64,000 bases of DNA from Tepidibacillus_B infernus (lineage in GTDB: Bacteria; Bacillota; Bacilli; Tepidibacillales; Tepidibacillaceae): the NCBI RefSeq assembly GCF_048898065.1, contig NZ_JBLWFI010000001.1, positions 1,976,155 to 2,040,154 on the forward strand, in the 5' to 3' direction. Of the stretch, positions 26,658 through 34,979 are shown piece after piece. Made by a program: the position numbers and the translations under genes. Each line of letters begins with the position of its first letter. The first letter of the stretch is position 1. A model generated the notes under the pieces. That model worked only from the letters and a program-made list of their open reading frames with translations. It had not been told where the DNA came from and did no database searches.

Positions 26658-28010
26658 TCACCGCTGGAAGAGGTCTGTGGTAATAGGTATCCCAGATGTT
26701 TGAATGCTTTCAAAGCATTTCGGAACAATTCCAGTAGGTTGAAATGAACCAACCACTTTTCCGTTGATGTCCTTACCTTGTTGCTTGTACACAAAAATAT
26801 CCTGCATGGTGATGACATCTCCTTCCATGCCAAGTACCTCTGTAATTTGAGTAATTTTACGACTACCATCCTTTAGCCGGTTTTGTTGGACGATCAGGTC
26901 TATCGCAGATGCAATTTGCTCTCTAATCGCCCGAACAGGTAAATCCATACCAGCCATCAATACCATTGTTTCCAAACGGGATAACATATCCCGTGGTGTA
27001 TTGGCATGTCCTGTAGTTAAAGAACCATCATGACCAGTGTTCATCGCTTGTAACATATCCAATGCTTCACCACTTCTGACTTCCCCTACGACAATTCGAT
27101 CAGGTCTCATCCGTAAACTGTTTTTTACGAGATCCCTCATCGTAATCGCACCTTTTCCTTCGATATTAGGGGGACGTGTTTCAAGTGTAATGACATGGTC
27201 TTGTCGCAATTGAAGTTCTGCTGCATCCTCGATGGTTACAATTCTTTCATCAGCTGGGATAAAGGAAGACAACACATTTAACGTCGTGGTTTTACCACTA
27301 CCCGTTCCTCCCGAGACCACAATATTTAGCCTTGCCTTTACTGCAGCTTCAAGAAATCTAGCCATCGGCTCAGTTAATGTACCAAATCCAATTAAGTCTT
27401 CAATTTGAAAAGGATCCTTAGCAAACTTACGAATCGTGATACTTGGCCCTTTAATTGCCAGAGGTGGGATAATTGCATTGACCCTTGATCCATCTGGTAA
27501 TCTAGCATCAACCATCGGTGAACTTTCATCAATTCTTCTACCTAAGGGAGAAACGATTTTCTCGATGATTCGCATCACATGGGCATCATCTCGAAATTGA
27601 ACAGGTACCCGTTCAAGTCTCCCTTTTCGCTCTACATAGACTTGTTTAGCATGATTGACCATAATTTCAGAAACTTCATCATCGTGTAATAAAGGATCAA
27701 TCGGGCCAAATCCCTTCATTTCAGCAATCATCTCTTGACAGATGGTCTCCCGTTGTTGCCTTGTTAATGGTTCTTCCGATTCTTGCAAAATTTTTTCGAT
27801 CAGCTGTTTAATTTTATCCCACTCTTCTGTAGATGAATCATCATCTAATGATTCCTTCCCAAATTCCTCCAAAATTTTTTGATGGATCGTTGATTTTAAT
27901 TCTGCATAAGGATCCTCTTGGAGAATAACTTCTGAAGTGGAATGCTGTTTTTTTAGTTGCTGAATACCATCCTTTCGTTGTTCACCTTGAAGTCGTTGTA
28001 AAAGTGACAT
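26658..28010 (-). CDS. cpaF: Tad pilus assembly ATPase CpaF/TadA
   Basis: The 450-residue secretion ATPase powers Flp pilus assembly. Walker A GGTGSGKT is at 234-241, followed by the aspartate and histidine boxes (RIVTIEDAAELQL, LRMRPDRIVVGEVRSGEA, TGHANTPRDMLSRLE). The first 90 residues are helical and charged. It is preceded by AGGGGGATAG and lies about 40-60 bp from each neighbour. Confidence 0.95.
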   Translation of the reverse strand: MSLLQRLQGEQRKDGIQQLKKQHSTSEVILQEDPYAELKSTIHQKILEEFGKESLDDDSSTEEWDKIKQLIEKILQESEEPLTRQQRETICQEMIAEMKGFGPIDPLLHDDEVSEIMVNHAKQVYVERKGRLERVPVQFRDDAHVMRIIEKIVSPLGRRIDESSPMVDARLPDGSRVNAIIPPLAIKGPSITIRKFAKDPFQIEDLIGFGTLTEPMARFLEAAVKARLNIVVSGGTGSGKTTTLNVLSSFIPADERIVTIEDAAELQLRQDHVITLETRPPNIEGKGAITMRDLVKNSLRMRPDRIVVGEVRSGEALDMLQAMNTGHDGSLTTGHANTPRDMLSRLETMVLMAGMDLPVRAIREQIASAIDLIVQQNRLKDGSRKITQITEVLGMEGDVITMQDIFVYKQQGKDINGKVVGSFQPTGIVPKCFESIQTSGIPITTDLFQR

Positions 28011-28068
28011 CAGCTATCCCCCTTACTTTCCTATTTCCTTTTCCTATATCATTTGACTTGACTCTATT

Positions 28069-29280
28069 CTATGCTCTTTTCCGACTCCATAGAAACCGCT
28101 TTGTCCATGATTCTGATTTCTGCCTGTCATCCTCTGCAAGAATTTGTTCTATTAATTTACTCATCTGTTTCGCCCATCGACTATTCGGCTTCATCTCTAA
28201 TAATGGTTCGCCACGATTAATTGACAAATCCGCATATTTATCTTCTGGTAATAAACTATAGGGCTCCATTCCTAAAGCGGTTTTGATATCCTTAGGCTTC
28301 ACCCCTGTATCTAAGTCAGCCCGATTGATAATTAGACGAACACGATCTGTTGGATAATTTAATGTATCCATCACTTCAAGAACAGTACGATTATGCCTTA
28401 ATACAGGAACATTTAGTGTATTCACAAGCAAGGTGAAATTGGATTGGTCAAGTGCAAGGACTGGATCGGTAATCTGTGCAGGAGTATCAACAATAATATA
28501 ATCATGGGTTTCACGTAAAAGTCTTAAGATCTTTTCAATGTGTTTTCCTGTAATCATTTCACTTTGTTCAGGTTGAATGGGAGCTGGAAGAATACGAATC
28601 CCTGATTTGGTTTCTAATAGATAAGGTAAAAGCGATTCGGCATCAAGTCTATCGATCTCTTGAACGACATGGTAAATCGTTTCTTTCACTTTCAGATTAA
28701 ACATTGCGGCCACATCGCCAAACATCAAATCCAAATCTAAAATCACTACTTTTTTGTGCAATTGATTTAAACCAACGGCCAAATTGGTAGCAATTAAGCT
28801 TTTCCCAACTCCCCCTTTTCCACTAAATACAGTAATGATTTTCGGACTTTGGACATAGCCTTGCCCTAACACCTGGTTAGCGTACACTTGGATATTTCTC
28901 TTTTGGTTCCGCTCATATACCTCTATAATCGACTGAATCAGTTCATCAGGAGAAAAAGGCTTGACCAAAAACTCTTTTGCCCCAGATAACATCGCTTTGC
29001 GAAAATAATCGTGCTCACCCTGAACAGAAATCATAATCACTGATGCAGTGGGGCATTTTAAACTAATTCTTTCTGCAGCTTGAATACCGTCCAAATCAGG
29101 CATATTGATATCCATTAAAATAATGTCTGGCTTATATTTACATGCCATATCAATTGCTTGAAAACCATTGGCTGCTTCTCCCACAATATCGATTCGACTT
29201 TCAAAGGATAAGATTTTTCGAATATTTGTCCTTGTATCTTCAGTATCGTCAACGATTAACACACGAATCCAATCTCCCAT
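28069..29280 (-). CDS. cpaE: CpaE-like pilus localisation ATPase with an intact receiver domain
   Basis: The 403-residue protein has an N-terminal response-regulator receiver domain (1-120) and a MinD/ParA-like ATPase with the deviant Walker A GKGGVGKS at 154-161. The receiver keeps all key residues: D11, D12, acceptor D57, S85 and K107. CpaE-type proteins position the Tad machine; many have a degenerate receiver, so phosphorylation control looks possible here. The start follows AGGAGG. Confidence 0.92.
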   Translation of the reverse strand: MGDWIRVLIVDDTEDTRTNIRKILSFESRIDIVGEAANGFQAIDMACKYKPDIILMDINMPDLDGIQAAERISLKCPTASVIMISVQGEHDYFRKAMLSGAKEFLVKPFSPDELIQSIIEVYERNQKRNIQVYANQVLGQGYVQSPKIITVFSGKGGVGKSLIATNLAVGLNQLHKKVVILDLDLMFGDVAAMFNLKVKETIYHVVQEIDRLDAESLLPYLLETKSGIRILPAPIQPEQSEMITGKHIEKILRLLRETHDYIIVDTPAQITDPVLALDQSNFTLLVNTLNVPVLRHNRTVLEVMDTLNYPTDRVRLIINRADLDTGVKPKDIKTALGMEPYSLLPEDKYADLSINRGEPLLEMKPNSRWAKQMSKLIEQILAEDDRQKSESWTKRFLWSRKRA

Positions 29281-29292
29281 TATTGATTCCTC

Positions 29293-30009
29293 CTATGGTG
29301 TAAAGATATTGTCCTTCGTCGTTCCTGATGTGGATAGATTGCCAGCATCATTGATGGGTCGAAGCATCAAACGAACACTCGCTTTTTCTTCTGTAAATGT
29401 GACTTTTTCCGCATCTTTTGGTGTAATGGCAATCGTAATCGTTTGAATCTCTTTCTTTTCTTGGCCTTCAAGATTGTCCGTCTTCTCACCAACCGCCAAA
29501 ACTAGCACATTTTGTAGGATCATTTTTGAGATATCTTTTTGTGTTGGATTGGTTTCTGCCGTATACGTTCCGATAATATCCACATAGTCACCAGGCTCTA
29601 CCAAGCCACCTATGCCCATCACTGGGTTGTACTGTAGAGTTAACGCACGATATCCCTTAGGAATGGAGTAAGCTAAATGTGCCTTTTGATAGGCTTCATC
29701 TGCTAGTCGTTCATGAACAATGGGTTCATTTACGTAAATCGTTTCTTTTACGACTTGTCCAATTACTTCTTCAGGCTTGATATAACTAGATGAAGGGATT
29801 GTACTCGTTTTTAACGCTTTTAACTCGATCATCTCTTCTGTAATCTTCGTTTTTGGTTGAATCGTAACCTTTGCAACGACTACCTTTTTCGTAGGTTCAA
29901 TTTGTTGGCTAACCGCTTCTACTTTTGCTAGATACAGATAGACTAAGCCTGTGGCAATGATTCCCATAATTAAAGCGATTAGTAATAATTTGCGGTTTGT
30001 GACTTCCAT
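29293..30009 (-). CDS. cpaB: Flp pilus assembly protein CpaB
   Basis: CpaB/RcpC (238 residues) has one N-terminal membrane segment (LLLIALIMGIIATGLVYLYL), a SAF domain (about 40-110, KKVVVAKVTIQPKTKITEEMI) and an RcpC C-terminal domain (MGIGGLVEPGDYVDIIGTY). In diderms it helps the secretin; its role in a cell without an outer membrane is unclear. Confidence 0.92.
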   Translation of the reverse strand: MEVTNRKLLLIALIMGIIATGLVYLYLAKVEAVSQQIEPTKKVVVAKVTIQPKTKITEEMIELKALKTSTIPSSSYIKPEEVIGQVVKETIYVNEPIVHERLADEAYQKAHLAYSIPKGYRALTLQYNPVMGIGGLVEPGDYVDIIGTYTAETNPTQKDISKMILQNVLVLAVGEKTDNLEGQEKKEIQTITIAITPKDAEKVTFTEEKASVRLMLRPINDAGNLSTSGTTKDNIFTP

Positions 30010-30024
30010 TGTTTTCTCCCCTAA

Positions 30025-30921
30025 CTATCTCACTAATTTTACGGCGTATAAACCAAATTGATTTTCACCAGAACTAATCCAATCCCCTGAATAAAGCGTT
30101 TTGATAAAACGTCCGGTAATCCGTGACTCATTCCCATTTCCCGTAAATCCTTCTAAGTAAAAAGCTGCAAAACCAACAATGGTCACTTCGTTTCTACCAT
30201 TAACATCGAGACTATCAATCACAGGTAAATAGAGAATCCGGTTGCAATCTCTTGGTGCCGTTTGATAATCCTCACATAAGTCGTTTCCAGCCTCCGACTC
30301 CATTCGGTCTTCAATCCCTTTTCTAGTTGGGCCAGACATATTACCTGTCTCAGTTGGAATCTTCATACCAATCTCTAATTTTCCTTGATAGCCATTTTTT
30401 AAATTTTGTAGGTAATTAGATGCCCCTGTTCCTCCTAAGGCTAATGCTCCAAAATTACCATTGGTTGCTTCAGTCGGGTCATATTTTAAAGTGTATAACT
30501 CACCATAATGAAAGGATTGCTGAACGACTCCTAGAGGAACAAAGCCGTAGCCACCTGAAACTTGCTTGATTTGCGCGGTGGAAGAAGCGGTAATCGTCTT
30601 TTCCTTAAAACCGATCGCTTTAGCAAAGAAGAAAGGAACGGTTCTTTTACCCTTCACAGTGACTTGATTCTGCTCAAGGTCAATGATCACTTCTGGTTGA
30701 TTTACCCCATTCTCATTGGCATATTGTATTGCTATAGCTTTCGCCTGATCTGGATCTTTAACCAGCTCTTGTACACCTGCAAGGGCTGCAGCATCTAGTG
30801 CATCCCCTAATCTTTGGTTTTCAATCATGAGATAGCCGATATCTACGACTAAGGCTGCCATGGCTAATAAAATGGTCATAAATAATAACAAAAGAACAGC
30901 AACACTACCTCTTTCATTCAA
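30025..30921 (-). CDS. TadG-like pilus-associated protein
   Basis: The 298-residue protein starts with the Tad/TadG-like N-terminal segment GSVAVLLLLFMTILLAMAAL followed by VDIGYLMIENQRLGDALDAAALAG, then a secreted domain without recognised motifs. It uses a TTG start overlapping the tadE stop by eight bases, which suggests coupled translation. It probably contributes a minor pilin-like component. Confidence 0.85.
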   Translation of the reverse strand: MNERGSVAVLLLLFMTILLAMAALVVDIGYLMIENQRLGDALDAAALAGVQELVKDPDQAKAIAIQYANENGVNQPEVIIDLEQNQVTVKGKRTVPFFFAKAIGFKEKTITASSTAQIKQVSGGYGFVPLGVVQQSFHYGELYTLKYDPTEATNGNFGALALGGTGASNYLQNLKNGYQGKLEIGMKIPTETGNMSGPTRKGIEDRMESEAGNDLCEDYQTAPRDCNRILYLPVIDSLDVNGRNEVTIVGFAAFYLEGFTGNGNESRITGRFIKTLYSGDWISSGENQFGLYAVKLVR

Positions 30922-31321
30922 TTCGCATCACCGTCTTAGCCGTAATAGGAAAAGGATTAGGTAATATATTTCTCCATAATGGGGCAAGCAGTGGAACTTT
31001 GTAATCAATGACCACTGAGATTCGTTCTCCCCGTTCTCTTGAAGATGGAGAAGGGGAAATACTTAAGGAAAGATTATTTTGGTCTAAAACCTCTGTTTTT
31101 TGCTCGACAATTTGGGTGATCTCTTGGTCTGTAGCCCAAACAGATCCATTCCTTGCACCGTCTCTTGTTGCGTTTTGGATCACCAAATAGGAAAAAAAGA
31201 TATGGCCAAACTCTAGTATTCCTAATAGAAGAAGCAATAGAATAGGAAAAACCAGCGCAAACTCTACCATTGCTTGTCCTTCTTCTTTTCGTTTAAACCA
31301 TTTATAGAATGGATCTTTCAT
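30914..31321 (-). CDS. tadE: TadE-like minor pseudopilin
   Basis: The 135-residue protein shows the TadE pattern: a prepilin-like GQAMVEFALVFPILLLLLLG with glycine before the hydrophobic stretch and the glutamate at about +5. ATG 31321 is nine bases after GGGAG and is preferred over the more distal open start at 31345. It is separated from flp by an attenuating hairpin. Confidence 0.9.
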   Translation of the reverse strand: MKDPFYKWFKRKEEGQAMVEFALVFPILLLLLLGILEFGHIFFSYLVIQNATRDGARNGSVWATDQEITQIVEQKTEVLDQNNLSLSISPSPSSRERGERISVVIDYKVPLLAPLWRNILPNPFPITAKTVMRIE

Positions 31322-31430
31322 AGAATTTGACTCCCTTCGAAGCATATTCCGATCACTTTTTGCGGAGCACTATAATAGTTCAAGTATAACTTCGCTAATT
31401 GCTTTAATGAAGTTAAACTTTATTATGCGG

Positions 31431-31461
31431 AAGAAAAGAAAGCCCTACTCGTAGAAGTAGG
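31431..31461 (-). terminator. terminator between flp and tadE
   Basis: CCTACT and AGTAGG form a 6-bp stem (31461-31444) around TCTACG, followed by GCTTTCTTTTC. It lies 39 nt after the flp stop and would reduce transcription of the assembly genes relative to the abundant pilin. Confidence 0.65.
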
Positions 31462-31499
31462 ACCTTAAGGGTTGATAAGGATATTTCATTAGAGCTTTA

Positions 31500-31733
31500 T
31501 TATGGTGCAGTTGTGCCACCTGAAGTACTACTAACATCACCTGCTACTTTGTTAAATAAATCTTTTAGATTACCTCCCATAGTAGTAAGTGCAACAATGA
31601 CTACCACTGCAATTAAAGCAATAATCAATCCGTATTCTACCATTCCTTGTCCTTTTTCATTTTGCAGTGCTTCCTTTATGTTTCTTTTCACGTGATGTTG
31701 TTTCACCCAAAGCTTCATTAAAGCATTTTTCAT
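31500..31733 (-). CDS. flp: Flp family type IVb pilin
   Basis: The 77-residue prepilin has a basic leader of about 28 residues, then a cleavage-site region KGQGMVEYGLIIALIAVVVI with the conserved glutamate and tyrosine of Flp pilins, and a short serine/threonine-rich tail. It is the first gene of the Tad operon, with GGGAGGAAG before the ATG. No prepilin peptidase gene is present in the window. Confidence 0.95.
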   Translation of the reverse strand: MKNALMKLWVKQHHVKRNIKEALQNEKGQGMVEYGLIIALIAVVVIVALTTMGGNLKDLFNKVAGDVSSTSGGTTAP

Positions 31734-31738
31734 TTTAC

Positions 31739-32063
31739 TTCCTCCCTATCGAAATTGATTTACTTAAGAGCTTGTCCAGTTTGATTACTTATTCCCATTA
31801 TATCGGTACAAACAAGATCAATCATCCAACTGAATGCCTGTTTTTGGATAGTCCGATTCTCATTATTTTGTTAATTGATCATCAATTGTTCACTATTCCA
31901 GTGTTTAGGTACTAGGCTATTTATCCTGTCAAACCTTTTATATGTTGAAATAAGGCTTTTTGTTACCTTAGACATAGGTACAAAATAGGCCCACAAATCG
32001 GCATTTCCCTGAAAAGCTATTTTCGATTACTTTTGTGGGATCCCATTGAAAACAATCTTTTTC
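31739..32063 (-). other. long flp upstream region with a possible structured RNA
   Basis: This 325-bp stretch has no gene. A TATAAT (31800-31795) may be the -10 of flp, but its -35 is poor. Further upstream, CCCACAAA (32039-32032) and TTTGTGGG (31997-31990) enclose two small hairpins (GAAAA/TTTTC at 32024-32011 and GG/CC around 32008-32000), a three-way-junction shape. A long imperfect stem (31992-31977 with 31967-31954) ends in GCCTTATTTC and may be a terminator of the gene before. Confidence 0.35.
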
Positions 32064-32474
32064 TCAACTAAGTAGAGATTTTTCTGAGGCTTTGTCACAG
32101 GTGGAGGAAGTGGTTAAATCAATCACGACAGGATTCTCTCCTGTTTCCTTACTTTTTGTTACCATCTCAAGTAAACAAAGCGCCACGTCTTCCTCAGGTT
32201 GAAGATCTACAATCTCAATCTTCGTTGATAAGGATAGATGGTATAAAATAATCAATGTATCATCAGTAGAACCAAGATCAAGAATCGTAAAACGTCTGAT
32301 TCTCCCCTTTAACCATCCCGATAAGGAAATCGATCGGATGACCCACTCTATCGTCATTTGATTGTTTTTTACCACAATAAAATAATGATCGACACTGTTT
32401 TTATTTTTATTTCTGTTAAATTCAATGATCATCACACTTACCATCAATAAAGTGGCTAAAAATAAGAAAAGCAT
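32064..32474 (-). CDS. small membrane-anchored glycosyltransferase-2-like protein
   Basis: The 136-residue protein has one N-terminal membrane segment (MLFLFLATLLMVSVMIIEF) and a shortened GT-A-like domain with TIEWVIRSI and TILDLGSTDDTLIIL, which resembles the DxGSxDxT motif of family 2 glycosyltransferases. It lacks the rest of the catalytic domain, so enzyme activity is doubtful. It lies between degU and the flp leader; its role is unknown. Confidence 0.6.
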   Translation of the reverse strand: MLFLFLATLLMVSVMIIEFNRNKNKNSVDHYFIVVKNNQMTIEWVIRSISLSGWLKGRIRRFTILDLGSTDDTLIILYHLSLSTKIEIVDLQPEEDVALCLLEMVTKSKETGENPVVIDLTTSSTCDKASEKSLLS

Positions 32475-32544
32475 GATGACACCTCCTTAATAGAGTATAT
32501 GCCATCATGCCAAACCTAGTGAATTTTCCATGAAATTGTGCAGA

Positions 32545-33258
32545 TTAAGAAAGAATAACCCAGCCATTTTTAATCCCTGCAATCACTGCTTGTGTCCGGT
32601 CTGTACATTCCATCTTTTGCAAAATACTACTTACATGATTTTTAACCGTTTTTTCACTGATAAATAGCTTTTCACCAATCACACGATTGCTATTTCCCTC
32701 AGCCATTAATTGTAATACTTCCAATTCCCGTTTGGTTAATAACATACGCCAATCGGGCATCTTTTCCATGATGGGTTCTGGATGGGAAAGAGGGTGGAAG
32801 CCATCTGTTTGTTCCTTTACACTTAATCTGCGATATTCTTCAATCACTTTTCCTGTTACTTGGGGATGTATATATGCACTACCATCGGCAACAGCACGAA
32901 TCGCCTCGATCAATGCTTCTGCTTCCATATCTTTTAGTAAATATCCTGACGCTCCCGAACGTAACGTTTCAAACACATAGCCTTCATCATCATGAATGGA
33001 TAGAATCAAAATCTTTGCATTGGGGTATTTTTCTTTAATCCTTTTTGTCGCCTCTACGCCACTCATATTAGGCATATTGATGTCCATGAGAATCACGTCA
33101 GGAAGGATTTCATCGTATTGGTTTAAAATACTCTCCCCATCAGAACATTCGGAAATAACTTCCATGCCCTCTTCTAAATTAATAATTCGTTTGACCCCTT
33201 CACGGAATAATTTGTGGTCATCCGCAATCAAAATATTAATTTTCGTTTTCTGATCCAT
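32545..33258 (-). CDS. degU: response regulator DegU
   Basis: The 237-residue NarL/LuxR-type regulator has a receiver domain with D13, D14, acceptor D59 and K109, and a C-terminal helix-turn-helix (LTKRELEVLQLMAEG ... ISEKTVKNHVSSILQKM). DegU governs exoenzymes, competence, motility and biofilm in Bacillus. Its start lies inside the degS end; GTGGGG precedes the ATG. Confidence 0.94.
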   Translation of the reverse strand: MDQKTKINILIADDHKLFREGVKRIINLEEGMEVISECSDGESILNQYDEILPDVILMDINMPNMSGVEATKRIKEKYPNAKILILSIHDDEGYVFETLRSGASGYLLKDMEAEALIEAIRAVADGSAYIHPQVTGKVIEEYRRLSVKEQTDGFHPLSHPEPIMEKMPDWRMLLTKRELEVLQLMAEGNSNRVIGEKLFISEKTVKNHVSSILQKMECTDRTQAVIAGIKNGWVILS

Positions 33259-34420
33259 CGCTTATTTCCCCACTTTCATTTACTGGAACTCTTATCTTTA
33301 TTGTTGTCCCTTTATTCTTTATGGATTGAATCTCAAGATCACCCTCTAAAAGATCAACCCTCTCCTTCATTCCCATCAGGCCGAAATGACCCTCTTTTTG
33401 TTTTTCCTGTTCCTCTTCATCAAAGCCAATTCCATTATCTTTTACAGAAACCTCAATTTGTCCAGATTGAAATTCAACTTTGACTACTGCTTTTGTAGCT
33501 TGTGCGTGTTTTACCACATTATTTAAAGCTTCCTGAACCAAACGGAAAATCGCAACCTCCATTCCTGAAGGCAATCTTCGCTCTCTACCTGCAAGACTAA
33601 GATCGATGTCCAAATTGTCTCTCTTTGCCATTTCTTGAATATATTTTCGCAGCGTAGGAAAAAGCCCTAAATCATCTAAAGCCATTGGTCTTAAATCAAA
33701 AATAATTTTACGAACATCTGCCAAACTTTGCCTTACCATAACTTTCAGGTCTTTTAATTCCTGTATTGCCTGATCCATCTGCTTCACATTCATGAATCGT
33801 TCAGCAATCTCCGTTCGCAAGACGACATTAGCCATTGACTGAGCAGGACCATCATGGATCTCCCTTGCCACCCGTTTTCGTTCTTCTTCTTGAGCTTGAA
33901 TGATTTTCAAACCAAACATTTGCTTATATTGAGCAGACTCTACCGCTTCAGACATTTTAATAATATCCCCAGTCAAATAATCTGAAACAACGCCTATTTG
34001 TGTGGCCACTACCTCAGCTCGCTCAATCGTCACATTAATATTTTTTAAACGCATTTGTAATTCATTTCTTAGTATCTTAAGATTTGCTTCTCGTTCCCTT
34101 GCCATTAATAAATCAATTTGTAGCTGATTTGCTTCTTCATATGCTTTTTGTATGTCAGATTCTGTATATAATTTAAAATTACGACTCACATCTGCTAAAT
34201 TAGTCCTTGCCCTACGATACCTTGCCTCTAATTGATCTACCTCATCTATCACCTTTTTTGTTTCTTCCCGTAAAGCCTCTAGCTTCCGTAACAAATTTTC
34301 CTTTTCTGAACGAGCATCTTCGGCAATTTCGAAAATTTGTTCCTTACTTTGATCAATCGCTCTAATTGTTTTATGTAAGATTTCTTCAAGCTTATAACCG
34401 TCAAGTTTTGATGATTTCAA
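33236..34420 (-). CDS. degS: sensor histidine kinase DegS
   Basis: The cytoplasmic 394-residue kinase has an N-terminal coiled-coil sensor region (about 1-180), a HisKA_3 box VAREIHDGPAQSMANV with the phosphorylated histidine, and an HATPase domain (NNVVKHAQATKA, DNGIGFD, GHFGLMGMKERV). It uses a TTG start, nine bases after GAGGTG. Its stop overlaps degU. Confidence 0.94.
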   Translation of the reverse strand: MKSSKLDGYKLEEILHKTIRAIDQSKEQIFEIAEDARSEKENLLRKLEALREETKKVIDEVDQLEARYRRARTNLADVSRNFKLYTESDIQKAYEEANQLQIDLLMAREREANLKILRNELQMRLKNINVTIERAEVVATQIGVVSDYLTGDIIKMSEAVESAQYKQMFGLKIIQAQEEERKRVAREIHDGPAQSMANVVLRTEIAERFMNVKQMDQAIQELKDLKVMVRQSLADVRKIIFDLRPMALDDLGLFPTLRKYIQEMAKRDNLDIDLSLAGRERRLPSGMEVAIFRLVQEALNNVVKHAQATKAVVKVEFQSGQIEVSVKDNGIGFDEEEQEKQKEGHFGLMGMKERVDLLEGDLEIQSIKNKGTTIKIRVPVNESGEISDGSENEN

Positions 34421-34614
34421 TGAATGTCACACCTCATCATAGGCTGGTTTGTTCTTATTTTAACATAATTTGTCATCCTTCACGTCCGCTATCTGTACTA
34501 TTACGTTAAAAACAAATAGGACTTTAGGACTATTTATCGCTTTTCTAAAGCAAACAGAAATTCAATCCTATTCTATAACTTCCTTGCCAAATTGAATAAT
34601 GGTAAATATGACCA

Positions 34615-34654
34615 ATTAAAAAAGGTTTGTATATACTTATGGAATATACAAACC
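34615..34654 (-). terminator. terminator of the ribbon-helix-helix gene
   Basis: GGTTTGTATAT and ATATACAAACC (34654-34644 and 34634-34624) form a perfect 11-bp stem with a 9-nt loop, followed on the minus strand by TTTTTTAATT. It begins 27 nt after the small gene's stop and isolates it from degS. Confidence 0.85.
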
Positions 34655-34680
34655 CTCACTACTAGCCATAATACTTTTTG

Positions 34681-34857
34681 TTAAATGACACGAATCTTAG
34701 GAACTACTTTTTCTAAGATTTCTGTAATCACAGCACTTCGATTGGTCTTACTTTCTTCTGCAATTTGATCTAGTTTTTCAATCATGGCTGGATCTAAACG
34801 GATACTAATGATTTGTTTGGGTGGTGTTTTTTCAGGCTTCTTATTAATCACGATCAC
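34681..34857 (-). CDS. ribbon-helix-helix DNA-binding protein
   Basis: This 58-residue gene starts with GTG, eight bases after a strong AGGAGGG. The protein has a basic N-terminal arm, a beta-strand QIISIRLDPAMIEKLDQIA and a second helix pair TNRSAVITEILEKVV, the CopG/Arc pattern for a dimeric repressor. It is flanked by its own terminator and by an inverted repeat upstream, so it is probably a monocistronic, self-regulated repressor. Its targets are unknown; neighbours are degSU and a chemoreceptor. Confidence 0.85.
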   Translation of the reverse strand: MIVINKKPEKTPPKQIISIRLDPAMIEKLDQIAEESKTNRSAVITEILEKVVPKIRVI

Positions 34858-34979
34858 GACAAAGTCCCTCCTAACATATATACATTCTTATCCTGTATTT
34901 TATATGTATCACGTTAAAAATACTGTCGTAATCCGCCTTAGAAAAACCACTATTTTTGTCGAAAAAAGTTTAATCATCG

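Noticed and set aside
31798..31824. Sigma-D promoter for flp
   Set aside because: ACCGATAT is present, but no TAAA-like -35 lies 14-16 nt upstream.
31739..32063. Cyclic di-GMP-I riboswitch before flp
   Set aside because: The expected GCAAAGCC loop and GGUAGC segment are not present.
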